The translations under genes and the position numbers were made by a program. A stretch of DNA of 46,278 nucleotides, from positions 1 through 46,278 of the forward strand of contig JAKSRJ010000017.1 of assembly GCA_024403715.1 (NCBI GenBank). Reading direction: 5' to 3'. The notes below the pieces were generated by a model, which saw nothing but the letters and a program-made list of their open reading frames with translations, was not told the DNA's origin and made no database searches. Every line of letters begins with the position of its first letter. The stretch's first letter is position 1. Shown here piece after piece: positions 1 to 8,941 of the stretch. The DNA is from Saccharofermentans sp. (lineage in GTDB: Bacteria; Bacillota; Clostridia; Saccharofermentanales; Saccharofermentanaceae).

Positions 1-38
1 GCATTTTTTAATGTTATCAAATTATTCATATTTATCAG

Positions 39-67
39 TTCAAATAGTTTTATCAAAGTACTAAAAT
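39..67 (+). promoter_or_regulatory. Candidate promoter of the first gene
   Basis: TTCAAA at 39-44 and TAAAAT at 62-67 are separated by 17 bases, which fits a housekeeping sigma promoter with a moderate -35 box. The surrounding 114 bases are very AT-rich, so chance matches are likely. A clear ribosome site (AAGGAG, about 101-106) precedes the ATG at 115. Confidence 0.35.
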
Positions 68-114
68 AGAATCATCCGATAAGGATATTAAGTAACTACT
101 AAGGAGATTCGCAT

Positions 115-516
115 ATGATTAAAATTATCGCTGGTGAAAAAGGTACTGGAAAGACAGCTATTCTTGTTGACGACATTAACAAGATTGCAGTTCAGGATAA
201 TAATATTGTTTGCATTGAGAGAGGTAATAGATTAGATCAGCTTCTTAAGCCTAATGTAAGACTTGTAAATATGAAGGAATATCCTGTTTCTGGTTTTGAT
301 CAGCTTTTGGCATTCATTAGCGGAATCTGCTCTAAGGATTATGATTTGACTCATATCTATATCGATAGCATTTATAAGGTTGCTGATGCACAGGATGGTC
401 TCGAGGCTTTCGTTACAGCACTTGACGCTTTCCTTGCTGATAAGCCAATCACTGCTACAATCATCTTGAGCGGTAAGGTTGATGAACTCCCTGATGCAGT
501 AAAGGCTTTCTGCTAA
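115..516 (+). CDS. Small P-loop protein of unknown function
   Basis: A 133-residue protein that I cannot place in a named family. A Walker A motif GEKGTGKT lies at residues 7-14, right after the first beta strand. A hydrophobic strand ending in aspartate (IYID, 81-84) could be Walker B. A later strand (ATIILSG) is followed by an acidic segment and the protein ends soon after, so this looks like a minimal nucleoside-triphosphate-binding fold without sensor or lid domains. It is soluble, with no signal peptide. The ATG has a good AAGGAG site eight bases upstream. A terminator follows, so it is probably transcribed alone although it sits just ahead of the rimP-nusA operon. ATP or GTP binding is inferred from the motif only; the biological role is unknown. 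Confidence 0.8.
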   Translation: MIKIIAGEKGTGKTAILVDDINKIAVQDNNIVCIERGNRLDQLLKPNVRLVNMKEYPVSGFDQLLAFISGICSKDYDLTHIYIDSIYKVADAQDGLEAFVTALDAFLADKPITATIILSGKVDELPDAVKAFC

Positions 517-577
517 AAATCATTTGCCCACGGCCTGTCCGTGTGGTAAGATGACATTGTTCAGATTACTTTTAGGT

Positions 578-606
578 AAAACGAGCTTGCAAAAGCTCGT
601 TTTTCT
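578..606 (+). terminator. Intrinsic terminator between the P-loop gene and rimP
   Basis: ACGAGCTT (581-588) and AAGCTCGT (593-600) form a perfect 8-bp stem around GCAA. The stem can be extended by flanking A/T pairs and is followed by a run of Ts (601-604). It separates the P-loop gene from the rimP operon. No clear promoter is visible between it and rimP, so the operon may depend partly on read-through. Confidence 0.75.
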
Positions 607-624
607 TTTGTAGAGGTGAAGTAA

Positions 625-1092
625 ATGGCAAAAAGATCTAAGGTAGCTCAGGAAGCTTTTGATATTGCTTTTCCTGTAGCACAACAACTAGGATTTGACT
701 TGGTTGACGCTGAGTATAAGAAGGAAGGTCAAGATATGTTCTTAAGACTTTTCATCGATAAGAAAGGCGGAGTTGGAATTGACGATTGTGAGAACTTCAG
801 TAAAACAATCGATCCAATTTTTGACGAGAAACTTAACGCAGATCCTGACTATTTTGAGGTTAGCTCTCCAGGTCTTACAAGACCTCTTACAGAACTATCA
901 GATTTTGTAAGATATGCAGGTGAGAAGATTGATGTAAAACTATTTAAAGCATTAGAAGATGGTTCTAAGAGTTTTACAGGAGTAAGTAAGCCTACAGAAG
1001 ATGGTGTTCTTATCTTCGAGAAAGAAGATGGATTAGAAGTAGAAGTGGCTTTGGAAAATATTAGCAAAGCCGTAAGACACATTGATTTTTAA
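625..1092 (+). CDS. rimP: Ribosome maturation factor RimP
   Basis: A 155-residue RimP/YlxS protein needed for maturation of the 30S ribosomal subunit. The N-terminal alpha/beta domain contains the family segments LGFDLVDAEYKKEG and LRLFIDKKGGVGIDDCE, followed by YFEVSSPGLTRPL, the hallmark SSPG(L)xRPL motif. A C-terminal SH3-like barrel follows. Length is typical. An AGAGGTGA ribosome site lies just before ATG 625. It is the first gene of the conserved rimP-nusA-rnpM-ylxQ-infB cluster and has an 18-base gap to nusA. Identification rests on motif and gene order. Confidence 0.95.
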   Translation: MAKRSKVAQEAFDIAFPVAQQLGFDLVDAEYKKEGQDMFLRLFIDKKGGVGIDDCENFSKTIDPIFDEKLNADPDYFEVSSPGLTRPLTELSDFVRYAGEKIDVKLFKALEDGSKSFTGVSKPTEDGVLIFEKEDGLEVEVALENISKAVRHIDF

Positions 1093-1110
1093 TTAACGGA
1101 GGTACATACA

Positions 1111-2268
1111 ATGGCAAAGAAAAAGGAAGTACAGGAGGCACCTAAGGATAACGTTTTAGACGCTATCAAGATGCTTGCTAAGGAGAGAGGAATTGATGAG
1201 GAAGAACTCATTACAGCTGTTGAGAACGGTATCGTAACAGCTTATAGAAGAGAGTTCTCAGGTACATACATTATTGAGACTGTAGGTGCTGAAATCGACA
1301 GAGAGACTGGTGAGATTTATGTTTACCAGCTTAAGGAAGTTGTTGATGAAGTTGAGGATCCTACAAATGAGGTTTCTTTGGAAGAAGCTAGAGAAGTAGA
1401 TCCTGATGTCGAGCTCGGTGATTCTCTCGAGTTTGGTCTTGATGTTAAGGAGCTTGGACGTCTCGCTGCTACAGCTGCTAAGTCTGCTATCTCCCAGAAG
1501 GTTAGAACAGCTGAGTTTAAGAGAATCAACGACGAGTTCTCCGGTAAGATTGGTGAGCTTACATCAGGTATCATTGTTCGTAAGGATGCTAAGAACATCT
1601 ATGTAGATATCGATCATGCTGAGGCTGTTCTTCCAAGAAATGGTCAGATGAAGGGTGATAGCTACGAAGTAAACAAGACAATGAAGTTCCTCGTATTGAA
1701 GGTTGAGGAGCACAATGATAGACCTTCTATCACAGTTTCTCGTACAGATGCTAACCTTGTAAGAAAGCTCTTTGAGCTTGAGATTCCAGAGGTTAAGTCT
1801 GGTGAGGTTATTATTAAGGGTATTTCTCGTGAGGCTGGTTCTAGATCCAAGGTTGCTGTTTATTCTCGTGATGAGAATATCGATGCTAAGGGTTCATGTG
1901 TTGGTCCTCGTGGTCAGAGAGTTCAGGAAATCATGAACGAGCTCAATGGTGAGAAGATTGATATTATCGATTGGAGTGATGATGATGCACTCTTTATCTC
2001 TGAGGCTTTACAGCCAGCAAAGGCTATTAGAGTTGATACAGAGATTACAACAAGACCTGATGGTACATCTGACCGTTATGCTAAGGTAATTGTTCCAGAT
2101 CAGCAGTTCAATCTCGCTATTGGTAGACAGGGTCAGAATGTTCGTCTTGCTGCTAAGCTCACAGGTTATAAGATTGACATCAAGAGAGAGTCTGATGAGG
2201 CTAGCGAAGCAACTCAGGCTGTAATCGGTAATTTCGAGGTTGTTGAGGCAACTGAGGAAGAGGCTTAA
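1111..2268 (+). CDS. nusA: Transcription elongation/termination factor NusA
   Basis: A 385-residue NusA. The N-terminal RNA-polymerase-binding domain occupies about residues 10-130. An S1 domain follows (about 145-210, beginning with the GKIGELTSGIIV strand). The first KH domain has the loop GPRGQ (about residue 261) and the second the loop GRQGQ (about residue 336), preceded by VPDQQFNLAIGRQG. The acidic C-terminal repeats of proteobacterial NusA are absent, as is normal in Firmicutes. NusA binds paused RNA polymerase and nascent RNA to modulate pausing, termination and antitermination. A strong ACGGAGG site precedes ATG 1111. Five bases separate it from rnpM, so the two are cotranscribed. 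Confidence 0.97.
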   Translation: MAKKKEVQEAPKDNVLDAIKMLAKERGIDEEELITAVENGIVTAYRREFSGTYIIETVGAEIDRETGEIYVYQLKEVVDEVEDPTNEVSLEEAREVDPDVELGDSLEFGLDVKELGRLAATAAKSAISQKVRTAEFKRINDEFSGKIGELTSGIIVRKDAKNIYVDIDHAEAVLPRNGQMKGDSYEVNKTMKFLVLKVEEHNDRPSITVSRTDANLVRKLFELEIPEVKSGEVIIKGISREAGSRSKVAVYSRDENIDAKGSCVGPRGQRVQEIMNELNGEKIDIIDWSDDDALFISEALQPAKAIRVDTEITTRPDGTSDRYAKVIVPDQQFNLAIGRQGQNVRLAAKLTGYKIDIKRESDEASEATQAVIGNFEVVEATEEEA

Positions 2269-2273
2269 TTAGA

Positions 2274-2567
2274 ATGATTAATAAGCCAAAGAAAAAGCCA
2301 CAGAGAATGTGTGTTAGCTGTCGAGAGAGACGCGATAAGAAAGATTTAATTCGCGTTACACTGGCAGAGGACGGAAGTCTTAAGTATGATCCTACAGGAA
2401 AGCATCCTGGAAGAGGAGCTTACCTTTGTAAGAATGAGAATTGTATTTCTATTGAACTTAAGGCACACAGAATCTCAAAGGGACTTAAAGCAACTGGCGA
2501 CTCTAAGATAGAGGAGCTTTCGAAGGAGATATTAGAGCTTTGCAAAGCGGACGAACAAACATCTTAA
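2274..2567 (+). CDS. rnpM: RNase P modulator RnpM (YlxR family)
   Basis: A 97-residue basic protein of the YlxR/DUF448 family. It shows the N-terminal RMCVSCRERRDKKDLIR signature with a CxxC, the PTGKHPGRGAYLC segment, and a second cysteine pair partner in CKNENC. In Bacillus the family binds the RNase P RNA and modulates its activity; that role is carried over here by homology. The gene lies between nusA and ylxQ, its usual place. The start ATG 2274 is ten bases after an AAGAGG stretch inside the end of nusA. Its 3' end overlaps ylxQ by 28 bases, implying translational coupling. Confidence 0.92.
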   Translation: MINKPKKKPQRMCVSCRERRDKKDLIRVTLAEDGSLKYDPTGKHPGRGAYLCKNENCISIELKAHRISKGLKATGDSKIEELSKEILELCKADEQTS

Positions 2568-2884
2568 GATTTTTGGGATTAGCTGCAAAAGCTGGCAGAG
2601 TAACCTCAGGGTTTGACATGAGTTTATCTGCAATTAAAAAGCGTCAAGCTCGCCTGCTTATTCTATCCGAGGATATTTCTCGTAATACTTTAAATAAGCT
2701 GCTTGATGAAGCTTCGAAGGCAAATGTTGATATGCCAGATGCGTATAGCTTTGGCACACAGTTTGAACTTGGAAGGGCAATTGGTAAGCCAGATCGTGCA
2801 ATAGTGGTTGTTACAGATGATGGTTTTGCGAATAAACTTTCCGAGATGTTATCGCAATTAGATGAACAGGAGGATATTCATTAA
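2540..2884 (+). CDS. ylxQ: L7Ae-family RNA-binding protein YlxQ
   Basis: A 114-residue protein of the L7Ae/L30e fold that binds kink-turn RNAs. Family features are the start [17 protein letters not shown], then the central LLILSEDIS strand, and the C-terminal [10 protein letters not shown]. The start appears to be TTG 2540, which lies inside rnpM with AGGAG eleven bases upstream; no ATG gives a comparable fit. Its stop shares one base with the infB start (TAATG). This is the conserved position between rnpM and infB. The exact cellular RNA target is not known to me. Confidence 0.9.
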   Translation: MQSGRTNILRFLGLAAKAGRVTSGFDMSLSAIKKRQARLLILSEDISRNTLNKLLDEASKANVDMPDAYSFGTQFELGRAIGKPDRAIVVVTDDGFANKLSEMLSQLDEQEDIH

Positions 2885-5622
2885 TGAGTGAGAATTCCGC
2901 TAATAGAATTAGTGGTGTATCTGGTAGTAAGGAGCTCAAGGTAAGACGCGTTCATAAGAAGGCACCTGAAGCTAAGAAGCCAGCTGCAGAAGCTCCTGCG
3001 GTAGAAGCAGAAGTAAAGGTAGCAGCACCTGCACCAGCACCAGAAGTAAAAGAAGAAAAGCCTGCAGCACCTAAGGCAGAAGCTAAGGTCGCTAAGGCAC
3101 CTAAGACTACAACTAAGAAGTCTGCTAAGTCTGAGGAAAAGGCAGAAGCTAAGGTTGAACCTAAGGCTGAGGCTCCTAAGGCAGAAGTTAAGACAGAGGC
3201 TAAGACTGAAACTAAGACAGTGGTTAAGAAGGAATCTCCTAAGGCCCCTAAGGCAGAAAAGCCAGCAGCTCCTAAGGCAGAGGCTAAGCCAGAGCCAAGG
3301 GAAGAGGCTAAGCCTGAGGCATCGAAGATTGACAGAACTAAGATTTCTTCTGCAGTTGTTGCTATGCCTGAGACAATCAGAACTTCTACAGTAATTCCTG
3401 ATAAGGAGTTTGGTAACCGTAATGGCGGATACCAGGGCGGTGGATTTAACCGTAATGGTGGTCAGGGCAGAGGTCCTAAGCCACAGGGTGGATTTAATCG
3501 TGGTCCTGGTGGTCCTAGACCTAATAATGGACCTAAGGGAGAAGGTTTCCCTAAGGATAAGGACGATGATAGCAATAGCAATAATCATATGTCTAGAAGA
3601 CCTGCTAAGCCAAAGGCAGAGTCTCCAATTGCTGACATCAAGAAGTCCAGAACAAACTATGCCGAGAAGTCTGCTTTTGATAAGAAGCATGATGATAAGG
3701 ATCGTGAGAGAAATGGAAATAATAACGACAGAAGACTTAAGGACAGAGGTGCTAAGTTTGATGGTCGTATGAGTGGCGATGGTGAGTATGATGATTATTC
3801 ATACGGAAGAAAGAAAAAGAAGAAGAATTCTTATGAGGATACAGCTGCAGTTGAGCAGGTAATCACAGACATTCAGATTCCTCCATTCATCACTGTTAAG
3901 GAGTTTGCTGAAGGTATCGGTAAGAAGTCTTCTGACATCATCAAGGAATTGATGGTTAAGCTTGGCGTAATGGCTACTATTAACCAGGAATTGGATTTTG
4001 ATACTGCTTGTCTCTTGGCAGATGGTTTTGGTATCAATGCAACTCTTCTCGAGGAGAAGACAGAGGAAGATATCCTTCTTGATGATGACGATGAGAAGAT
4101 CACAGAGAATATGGAACCACGTCCACCTGTAGTTGTAGTTATGGGTCACGTTGACCATGGTAAGACATCCCTTCTCGATAGAATCCGTTCTTCTTCTGTA
4201 GCTTCAGGCGAGGCTGGTGGTATCACACAGAAGATTGGTGCTTATACAGTAAGAGTTAAGGGTAGACAGATTACATTTATCGATACTCCAGGTCACGAAG
4301 CGTTTACAACAATGCGTGCTCGTGGTGCTCAGGTAACAGATATTGCTATTCTTGTAGTTGCTGCTGATGATGGTATCATGCCACAGACAATCGAGGCTAT
4401 TAACCATGCTAAGGCTGCTAATACAGAGATTGTCGTAGCTATTAACAAGATTGATAAGCCAGGCGCAAATATCGAGAAGGTTAAGCAGGAGCTTACTAAT
4501 TATGAACTTATTCCTGAGGAGTGGGGTGGTTCTACAATCGTAGTTCCAGTATCTGCTAAAAAGGGTGATGGTATTGATGATCTCTTGGAGAACGTTCTTC
4601 TCGTAGCAGACGTTCTTGAGCTTAAGGCTGACCCTAAGCGTCAGGCTAAGGCAGCTGTTATCGAGGCTCAGCTTGATAAGAATAGAGGTCCTGTTGCAAC
4701 AGTACTCGTTCAGCGTGGTACTTTGAAGCATGGTGATGCTGTTGTTTGCGGAGCTATGATTGGTAACGTTCGTGCTATGTACGACGATAAGGGTAACGAT
4801 ATTAAGAAGGCTGGCCCTTCTACTCCTGTTGAGATCTTAGGTCTCCCTGAGGTTCCATCTCCAGGTGAGCCTCTCTACGTAGTTAAGGATGAGAAGATGG
4901 CTCGTCAGCTCGTTGAGAAGAGAAGAATTAAGCTTCGTGAGGAGCACATGAGAAAGAGTTCTCGTATGTCCCTCGAGAATCTCGCAGCTCAGATGGCAGC
5001 TGGTGAAGTTAAGGATCTTAACCTCATCGTTAAGGCTGATATCCAGGGTTCTGTTGAGGCCGTAACACAGTCCTTCGAGAAGCTTACTAATGAGGAAGTT
5101 CGTGTTAGAGTTATCCATGGTGCAGTTGGTGCTGTTAACGAGTCTGATATCACTCTTGCTGAAGTATCTAACGCTATCATCATCGGATTTAACGTTCGTC
5201 CTAATGCAATCATCACAGAGAAGGCTAAGGAAGCCGGCGTAGACATTAGACTTTATAACGTTATTTATAAGGCTACTGAGGATATCGAGCAGGCTATGAA
5301 GGGTATGCTCGCTCCTACATTCGAGGAAGTTGTTCTCGGTCACGCTGAGATTCGTGAGCTCTTTAAGGTTAGTGGTATCGGTACAATCGGTGGTTCTTAC
5401 GTTACAGATGGTAAGCTTACAAGAAGCTGTGATGTACGTGTTATCAGAGATGACATTGTAATCTACACAGGTAAGCTTGGCTCCTTGCAGAGACTTAAGG
5501 ATGCTGTTAAGGAAGTTGTTTCCGGATTCGAGTGTGGTCTTACAGTTGAGAACTACAACGATATCAAGGTTGGCGATGTAATCGAAGGCTTTGAGAATCG
5601 TGAGGTAGCAAGGGATGCGTAG
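2884..5622 (+). CDS. infB: Translation initiation factor IF-2
   Basis: A 912-residue IF-2, the GTPase that positions initiator tRNA on the 30S subunit and promotes subunit joining. The first roughly 330 residues are low complexity: a Lys/Ala/Pro/Glu-rich part to about 150, a Gly/Asn/Arg-rich part to about 230, then a charged part. An IF2-N domain follows (around [17 protein letters not shown]). The G domain has G1 GHVDHGKT at 421-428, DTPGHEAF from 467 and NKID from 521. Beta-barrel domains and a C-terminal fMet-tRNA-binding domain complete the usual layout. The coding sequence is rich in preferred codons, as expected for a highly expressed gene. The stop overlaps the rbfA start by eight bases. 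Confidence 0.97.
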   Translation: MSENSANRISGVSGSKELKVRRVHKKAPEAKKPAAEAPAVEAEVKVAAPAPAPEVKEEKPAAPKAEAKVAKAPKTTTKKSAKSEEKAEAKVEPKAEAPKAEVKTEAKTETKTVVKKESPKAPKAEKPAAPKAEAKPEPREEAKPEASKIDRTKISSAVVAMPETIRTSTVIPDKEFGNRNGGYQGGGFNRNGGQGRGPKPQGGFNRGPGGPRPNNGPKGEGFPKDKDDDSNSNNHMSRRPAKPKAESPIADIKKSRTNYAEKSAFDKKHDDKDRERNGNNNDRRLKDRGAKFDGRMSGDGEYDDYSYGRKKKKKNSYEDTAAVEQVITDIQIPPFITVKEFAEGIGKKSSDIIKELMVKLGVMATINQELDFDTACLLADGFGINATLLEEKTEEDILLDDDDEKITENMEPRPPVVVVMGHVDHGKTSLLDRIRSSSVASGEAGGITQKIGAYTVRVKGRQITFIDTPGHEAFTTMRARGAQVTDIAILVVAADDGIMPQTIEAINHAKAANTEIVVAINKIDKPGANIEKVKQELTNYELIPEEWGGSTIVVPVSAKKGDGIDDLLENVLLVADVLELKADPKRQAKAAVIEAQLDKNRGPVATVLVQRGTLKHGDAVVCGAMIGNVRAMYDDKGNDIKKAGPSTPVEILGLPEVPSPGEPLYVVKDEKMARQLVEKRRIKLREEHMRKSSRMSLENLAAQMAAGEVKDLNLIVKADIQGSVEAVTQSFEKLTNEEVRVRVIHGAVGAVNESDITLAEVSNAIIIGFNVRPNAIITEKAKEAGVDIRLYNVIYKATEDIEQAMKGMLAPTFEEVVLGHAEIRELFKVSGIGTIGGSYVTDGKLTRSCDVRVIRDDIVIYTGKLGSLQRLKDAVKEVVSGFECGLTVENYNDIKVGDVIEGFENREVARDA

Positions 5623-6031
5623 GAACAGGGCCGAGATTGTCGGCGATGAGATGCGTAAGGTAATGCAGGATATCATCTCTAACGAGGTGAAGGATCCTCG
5701 CGTTCCTTTGCTTACATCCGTTACTATGGTCAAGATGACACAGGATTTGTCTCATGCGACTATCTTTGTTTCCGTTTATGGAACTGATGATGAGAAGAAA
5801 GAAGCTTTAGCAGCTTTGGATAGAGCTAAGGGATTTATTCGCTTCGAAATGTGTAAGCGAATTAATCTCCGCTTAGCTCCTGAACTTCACTTTAAGATAG
5901 ATAATACTTTGGATGAAGCTGCTAGAATGGATTACCTCATTGATAAGGCTTTGAAGGAAGATAAGGAGAAGCGTATAGCTCTTGGACTTGAAGTCGAAGA
6001 GAGTGATGAGGCACAAGAAGACGAGGAATAA
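5615..6031 (+). CDS. rbfA: 30S ribosome-binding factor RbfA
   Basis: A 138-residue RbfA, a KH-like protein that binds immature 30S subunits and helps finish 16S rRNA processing, especially during cold adaptation. Family landmarks are the [20 protein letters not shown] start, [13 protein letters not shown], the strand ATIFVSVYG, and the [22 protein letters not shown] segment. The acidic tail ([13 protein letters not shown]) is not conserved. ATG 5615 lies inside the end of infB, so translation is coupled. The nrnA gene follows directly. Confidence 0.95.
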   Translation: MRRNRAEIVGDEMRKVMQDIISNEVKDPRVPLLTSVTMVKMTQDLSHATIFVSVYGTDDEKKEALAALDRAKGFIRFEMCKRINLRLAPELHFKIDNTLDEAARMDYLIDKALKEDKEKRIALGLEVEESDEAQEDEE

Positions 6032-6032
6032 T

Positions 6033-7085
6033 ATGGAATTAATGTACTCTGAAGGCGCTAATAGAATTGCAAATCTTATTTGCCAGAAGGCAGAAGAACT
6101 TAAGAAGAATAACGAAGCAGTTTTAATCTTTCCTCATAGAAGTGTAGATGGTGACTGCATTGGTTCTTCCTGCGCCTTAGCTGGGTACTTCCGTAAGCTG
6201 GGAGCTAAAGCTTGGGTGTGTATGCCAGAGAAGCTTCCAGATGATATGTCTTTTTTGGGAGTAGATGATTTACTCTTTTATCCTGAAGAAGGTTTTGCTA
6301 ATAGTGATTTAATGGTCAATGGAGTTAAGTACGTATTACCTTTTTCAGTTGACTGTACTGAGGGCCATAGAATGGGCTCTAATCAAGAGATTTTCGAAGT
6401 ATATGAGGATGCCTTGGATGTTGATCATCATGAGGTCACCTCACTTCGTTCTCCTCTTAAGTGGATTGAACCTGAAGCATCTTCTGCATGTGAGATGGTT
6501 TTCTATGTAGGTCAGATGATTGCATCTATTAAGTCAGTAGAACTTAATGAGGTAATTGATAAGAGAATTGCATGCTGTCTTATGGCAGGAATTGTAACTG
6601 ATACTGGCCGATTTACTTATTCAAATACAAGACCAGAAACATTAGATTCCGCTGGTAAGCTAATGTCTCTTGGTGGTGATATCAGTGAAGTTTGCTATAT
6701 GCTATTTGACCGTAAGACTTCTGCTGCTATGAAGATTACTTCAGTAGCTTTATCGGAAGCAGAGTTTAAGTGTGATGGTAAACTTGCTATATCTATCATT
6801 ACTACAGATATGTTCACAAAGTATGGTGCTAGCACTGATGATGTTGCAGAAGTAGTATCTCGATTAAGAGATGTTGCTGGTGTCGCATTTGCTTGTGTTT
6901 TACGTGAGACTGGCGACGGTGCTATAAGGGCGAACTTACGATCAAAAGGTGAATTTAACTGCTGTGAGTTTGCATCTCGTTTTAACGGTGGTGGTCATAA
7001 GAATGCTTCTGGGTTTACTGTTAAGAATGAGGATATCCACGATTTAGCTTCAAGAATCGTAAGGGAGGCTTCAGCTATTTTATGA
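6033..7085 (+). CDS. nrnA: DHH-family oligoribonuclease/pAp phosphatase NrnA
   Basis: A 350-residue DHH-DHHA1 phosphoesterase that degrades short RNA oligonucleotides and 3'-phosphoadenosine-5'-phosphate. Metal ligands are visible: H35 in FPHRSVDGD with D39 and D41, and the DVDHHE motif at about 129-134. The DHHA1 substrate-binding motif GGGHKNASG begins at 319. I chose ATG 6033 because GAGGA lies six bases before it and it overlaps the rbfA stop region. An upstream in-frame ATG at 5982 would lie deep inside rbfA and add an unconserved lysine-rich stretch. The stop overlaps truB (ATGA). This is the usual Firmicute position between rbfA and truB. Confidence 0.92.
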   Translation: MELMYSEGANRIANLICQKAEELKKNNEAVLIFPHRSVDGDCIGSSCALAGYFRKLGAKAWVCMPEKLPDDMSFLGVDDLLFYPEEGFANSDLMVNGVKYVLPFSVDCTEGHRMGSNQEIFEVYEDALDVDHHEVTSLRSPLKWIEPEASSACEMVFYVGQMIASIKSVELNEVIDKRIACCLMAGIVTDTGRFTYSNTRPETLDSAGKLMSLGGDISEVCYMLFDRKTSAAMKITSVALSEAEFKCDGKLAISIITTDMFTKYGASTDDVAEVVSRLRDVAGVAFACVLRETGDGAIRANLRSKGEFNCCEFASRFNGGGHKNASGFTVKNEDIHDLASRIVREASAIL

Positions 7086-7987
7086 TCCCAGACGGAATCA
7101 TATTGCTAGATAAAAAGCCTGGTATTACGTCTATGGCTTCTGATAATTTCATAAAAAAAGTTGCAGGTACACGTAAGGTAGGACATAGCGGTACGCTTGA
7201 TCCATTTGCTACAGGTTTACTTCCAATCTTTACAGGTCGAGCTCTTAAGGTTATGCGTTATACAGATGGATACGATAAGGCGTATCGTTGTACCGCTGTT
7301 TTTGGAACTCGTATGTCCACAATGGATAAAGATGGCGAAGCTATAGCGACATATATGCTTGAAGGCTCTCAGGAAGAGAAGAGTAAAATTCTTGATGCTT
7401 TTGAACAAATTAAAACTATCAAGGAACAAATCCCTCCTTCTTTTTCTGCAAAGAAAATCAATGGTCAAAAGGCCTATGATCTTGCTCGACAGGGGATAGA
7501 AGTTGAGCTAAAGCCTCATAAAGTTACCATTAATAATCTCACGATTCATTCTATTGATTTTATTGATGGATCTTTTGAAGTTGATTTTGAAGTCGACTGC
7601 TCTAAGGGCACTTATATCAGAACTATATGTGACGATGTAGGTGAAGCCACGGGATTTCACGCTTATGCTAAGACATTGCGTAGAACTAAGGCTGGTCCTT
7701 TTAACATTACGAATGGCTATACAGAAGAGCAGATTAAGGAAATGGCAGATAGGGAGGACTATTCCTTTGTTATTCCTGCAGAAGAATGCCTTAAGGGAAT
7801 GCCCTCTATTGAACTTAATAAAAAGCAGTTTGATGATGTAAGACTTGGTCGTAAGATTTCTGCTAAGAATTATTTGGACATTGAAGAGGGTTTAAGATTT
7901 GCTTCTTACTTTGAAGGAAGACTTACTGCCATACAATACCGTGAAGGCGATATATTAAGAATTGAGAGGATGCTTGCAGTTGATTGA
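7082..7987 (+). CDS. truB: tRNA pseudouridine-55 synthase TruB
   Basis: A 301-residue enzyme that isomerises U55 to pseudouridine in the T loop of tRNAs. The catalytic motif GHSGTLDPFATGLLP contains the nucleophile D40. Other family segments are GIILLDKKPGITS at the N-terminus, the substrate-loop segment QIPPSFSAKKINGQKAYDLAR, and CSKGTYIRTICDDVG. A C-terminal PUA-like region follows. The start codon overlaps the nrnA stop as ATGA. Its end overlaps ribF by eight bases. Confidence 0.97.
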   Translation: MIPDGIILLDKKPGITSMASDNFIKKVAGTRKVGHSGTLDPFATGLLPIFTGRALKVMRYTDGYDKAYRCTAVFGTRMSTMDKDGEAIATYMLEGSQEEKSKILDAFEQIKTIKEQIPPSFSAKKINGQKAYDLARQGIEVELKPHKVTINNLTIHSIDFIDGSFEVDFEVDCSKGTYIRTICDDVGEATGFHAYAKTLRRTKAGPFNITNGYTEEQIKEMADREDYSFVIPAEECLKGMPSIELNKKQFDDVRLGRKISAKNYLDIEEGLRFASYFEGRLTAIQYREGDILRIERMLAVD

Positions 7988-8924
7988 GAAAACCGCAGTA
8001 CATTTCTTGGATACACTACCATATACGTTTAAGGGAAGAGCTGTAGCTCTAGGCCTTTTTGATGGTATTCATCAGGGTCATATTAATATCATCAAAAAGA
8101 TGGTAAGAACAGCGACTCTAGATGGACTTACTTCATGTGTTCAGACATTTATTAATTTTGATAAAGCTGGAACAGGCCTTCTAACAACAATCGAAGAGAA
8201 AAGAGAAATACTTTCAACTTTGGGAGTTGAAGAACTTCTAGTTTTAGACTTTAAGGCTATTAAAGATATGAGCCCACAGCAGTTTTGTGACGATATCTTA
8301 AAAATGCGAGTTGGTGCTGTATCTCTTTTTGCTGGTGAGGATTATCGATTTGGTGCTAAGGCAGCAGGTAACGTCGATGCGCTTAAGGAGTTTGTATCTG
8401 CAAATAGTTATGATTTAGAAGTATTTGACGATATGCTTTTTGGAGATAGCAAAAGAAGAATGTCGTCTACATGGCTTCGTGAAGCATTAGCTGAAGGTAA
8501 TGTAGGCCTAGTAAGAGAGCTGTGTGGTTATAGGCCTTTCTCATATTCTGGAATTGTTGTCGAGGGCAATAAGCTTGGAAGAACTATGGGATTTCCTACA
8601 GCTAATATTATTGTTCCTGAGGACAAGTTTGTTGTAAGAAGAGGTGTATATACTTCTAGAGTAATGCTAGGTTCTCAGAAGTTATATGGCATTACTAATA
8701 TAGGATTAAGACCTACCGTTGGTGATTTAACAAATGATGTAGTTGAGACTTATATTTTTGATTTTAACGATGATATTTATGGGGCTAGAATTAAAGTCGA
8801 GCTTATGGATTTTATTCGCCCTGAGAAAAAGTTTGATTCTTTGGATGAACTTATGGCTGAAGTTGAGGCAAATAAGGTGCAAGCAAAGACATTCTTTGCA
8901 AATGAAGGTATAATCATCGCGTAA
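7980..8924 (+). CDS. ribF: Bifunctional riboflavin kinase/FAD synthetase
   Basis: About 314 residues. The N-terminal FAD synthetase (adenylyltransferase) domain has LGLFDGIHQGH, the HxGH-type nucleotidyl transferase motif. The C-terminal riboflavin kinase domain has GRTMGFPTANI and GVYTSRV. Together they convert riboflavin to FMN and FAD. The start is most likely TTG 7980: AGAGGA at 7965-7970 lies nine bases upstream. In-frame TTGs at 7962 and 7974 are too early or too close to that site. The gene overlaps the truB end by eight bases, a common truB-ribF arrangement. Flavins made here could serve the Rnf-like genes further downstream, but nothing links them directly. Confidence 0.93.
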   Translation: MIEKTAVHFLDTLPYTFKGRAVALGLFDGIHQGHINIIKKMVRTATLDGLTSCVQTFINFDKAGTGLLTTIEEKREILSTLGVEELLVLDFKAIKDMSPQQFCDDILKMRVGAVSLFAGEDYRFGAKAAGNVDALKEFVSANSYDLEVFDDMLFGDSKRRMSSTWLREALAEGNVGLVRELCGYRPFSYSGIVVEGNKLGRTMGFPTANIIVPEDKFVVRRGVYTSRVMLGSQKLYGITNIGLRPTVGDLTNDVVETYIFDFNDDIYGARIKVELMDFIRPEKKFDSLDELMAEVEANKVQAKTFFANEGIIIA

Positions 8925-8941
8925 AGAAGAGGAGTAGTAAT

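Noticed and set aside
2881..3690. Minus-strand open frame opposite the low-complexity start of infB
   Set aside because: A Leu/Arg/Cys-rich translation produced by repeated AAG/GCT/GAA codons read in reverse; no start context.
3155..3772. Plus-strand frames inside infB in another register
   Set aside because: They are frame-shifted readings of lysine/alanine and glycine/asparagine repeats in IF-2.
4837..5733. Long minus-strand open frame opposite infB
   Set aside because: It lies wholly opposite the conserved GTPase factor, has no ribosome site or family motif, and its openness follows from the strongly biased codons of infB.
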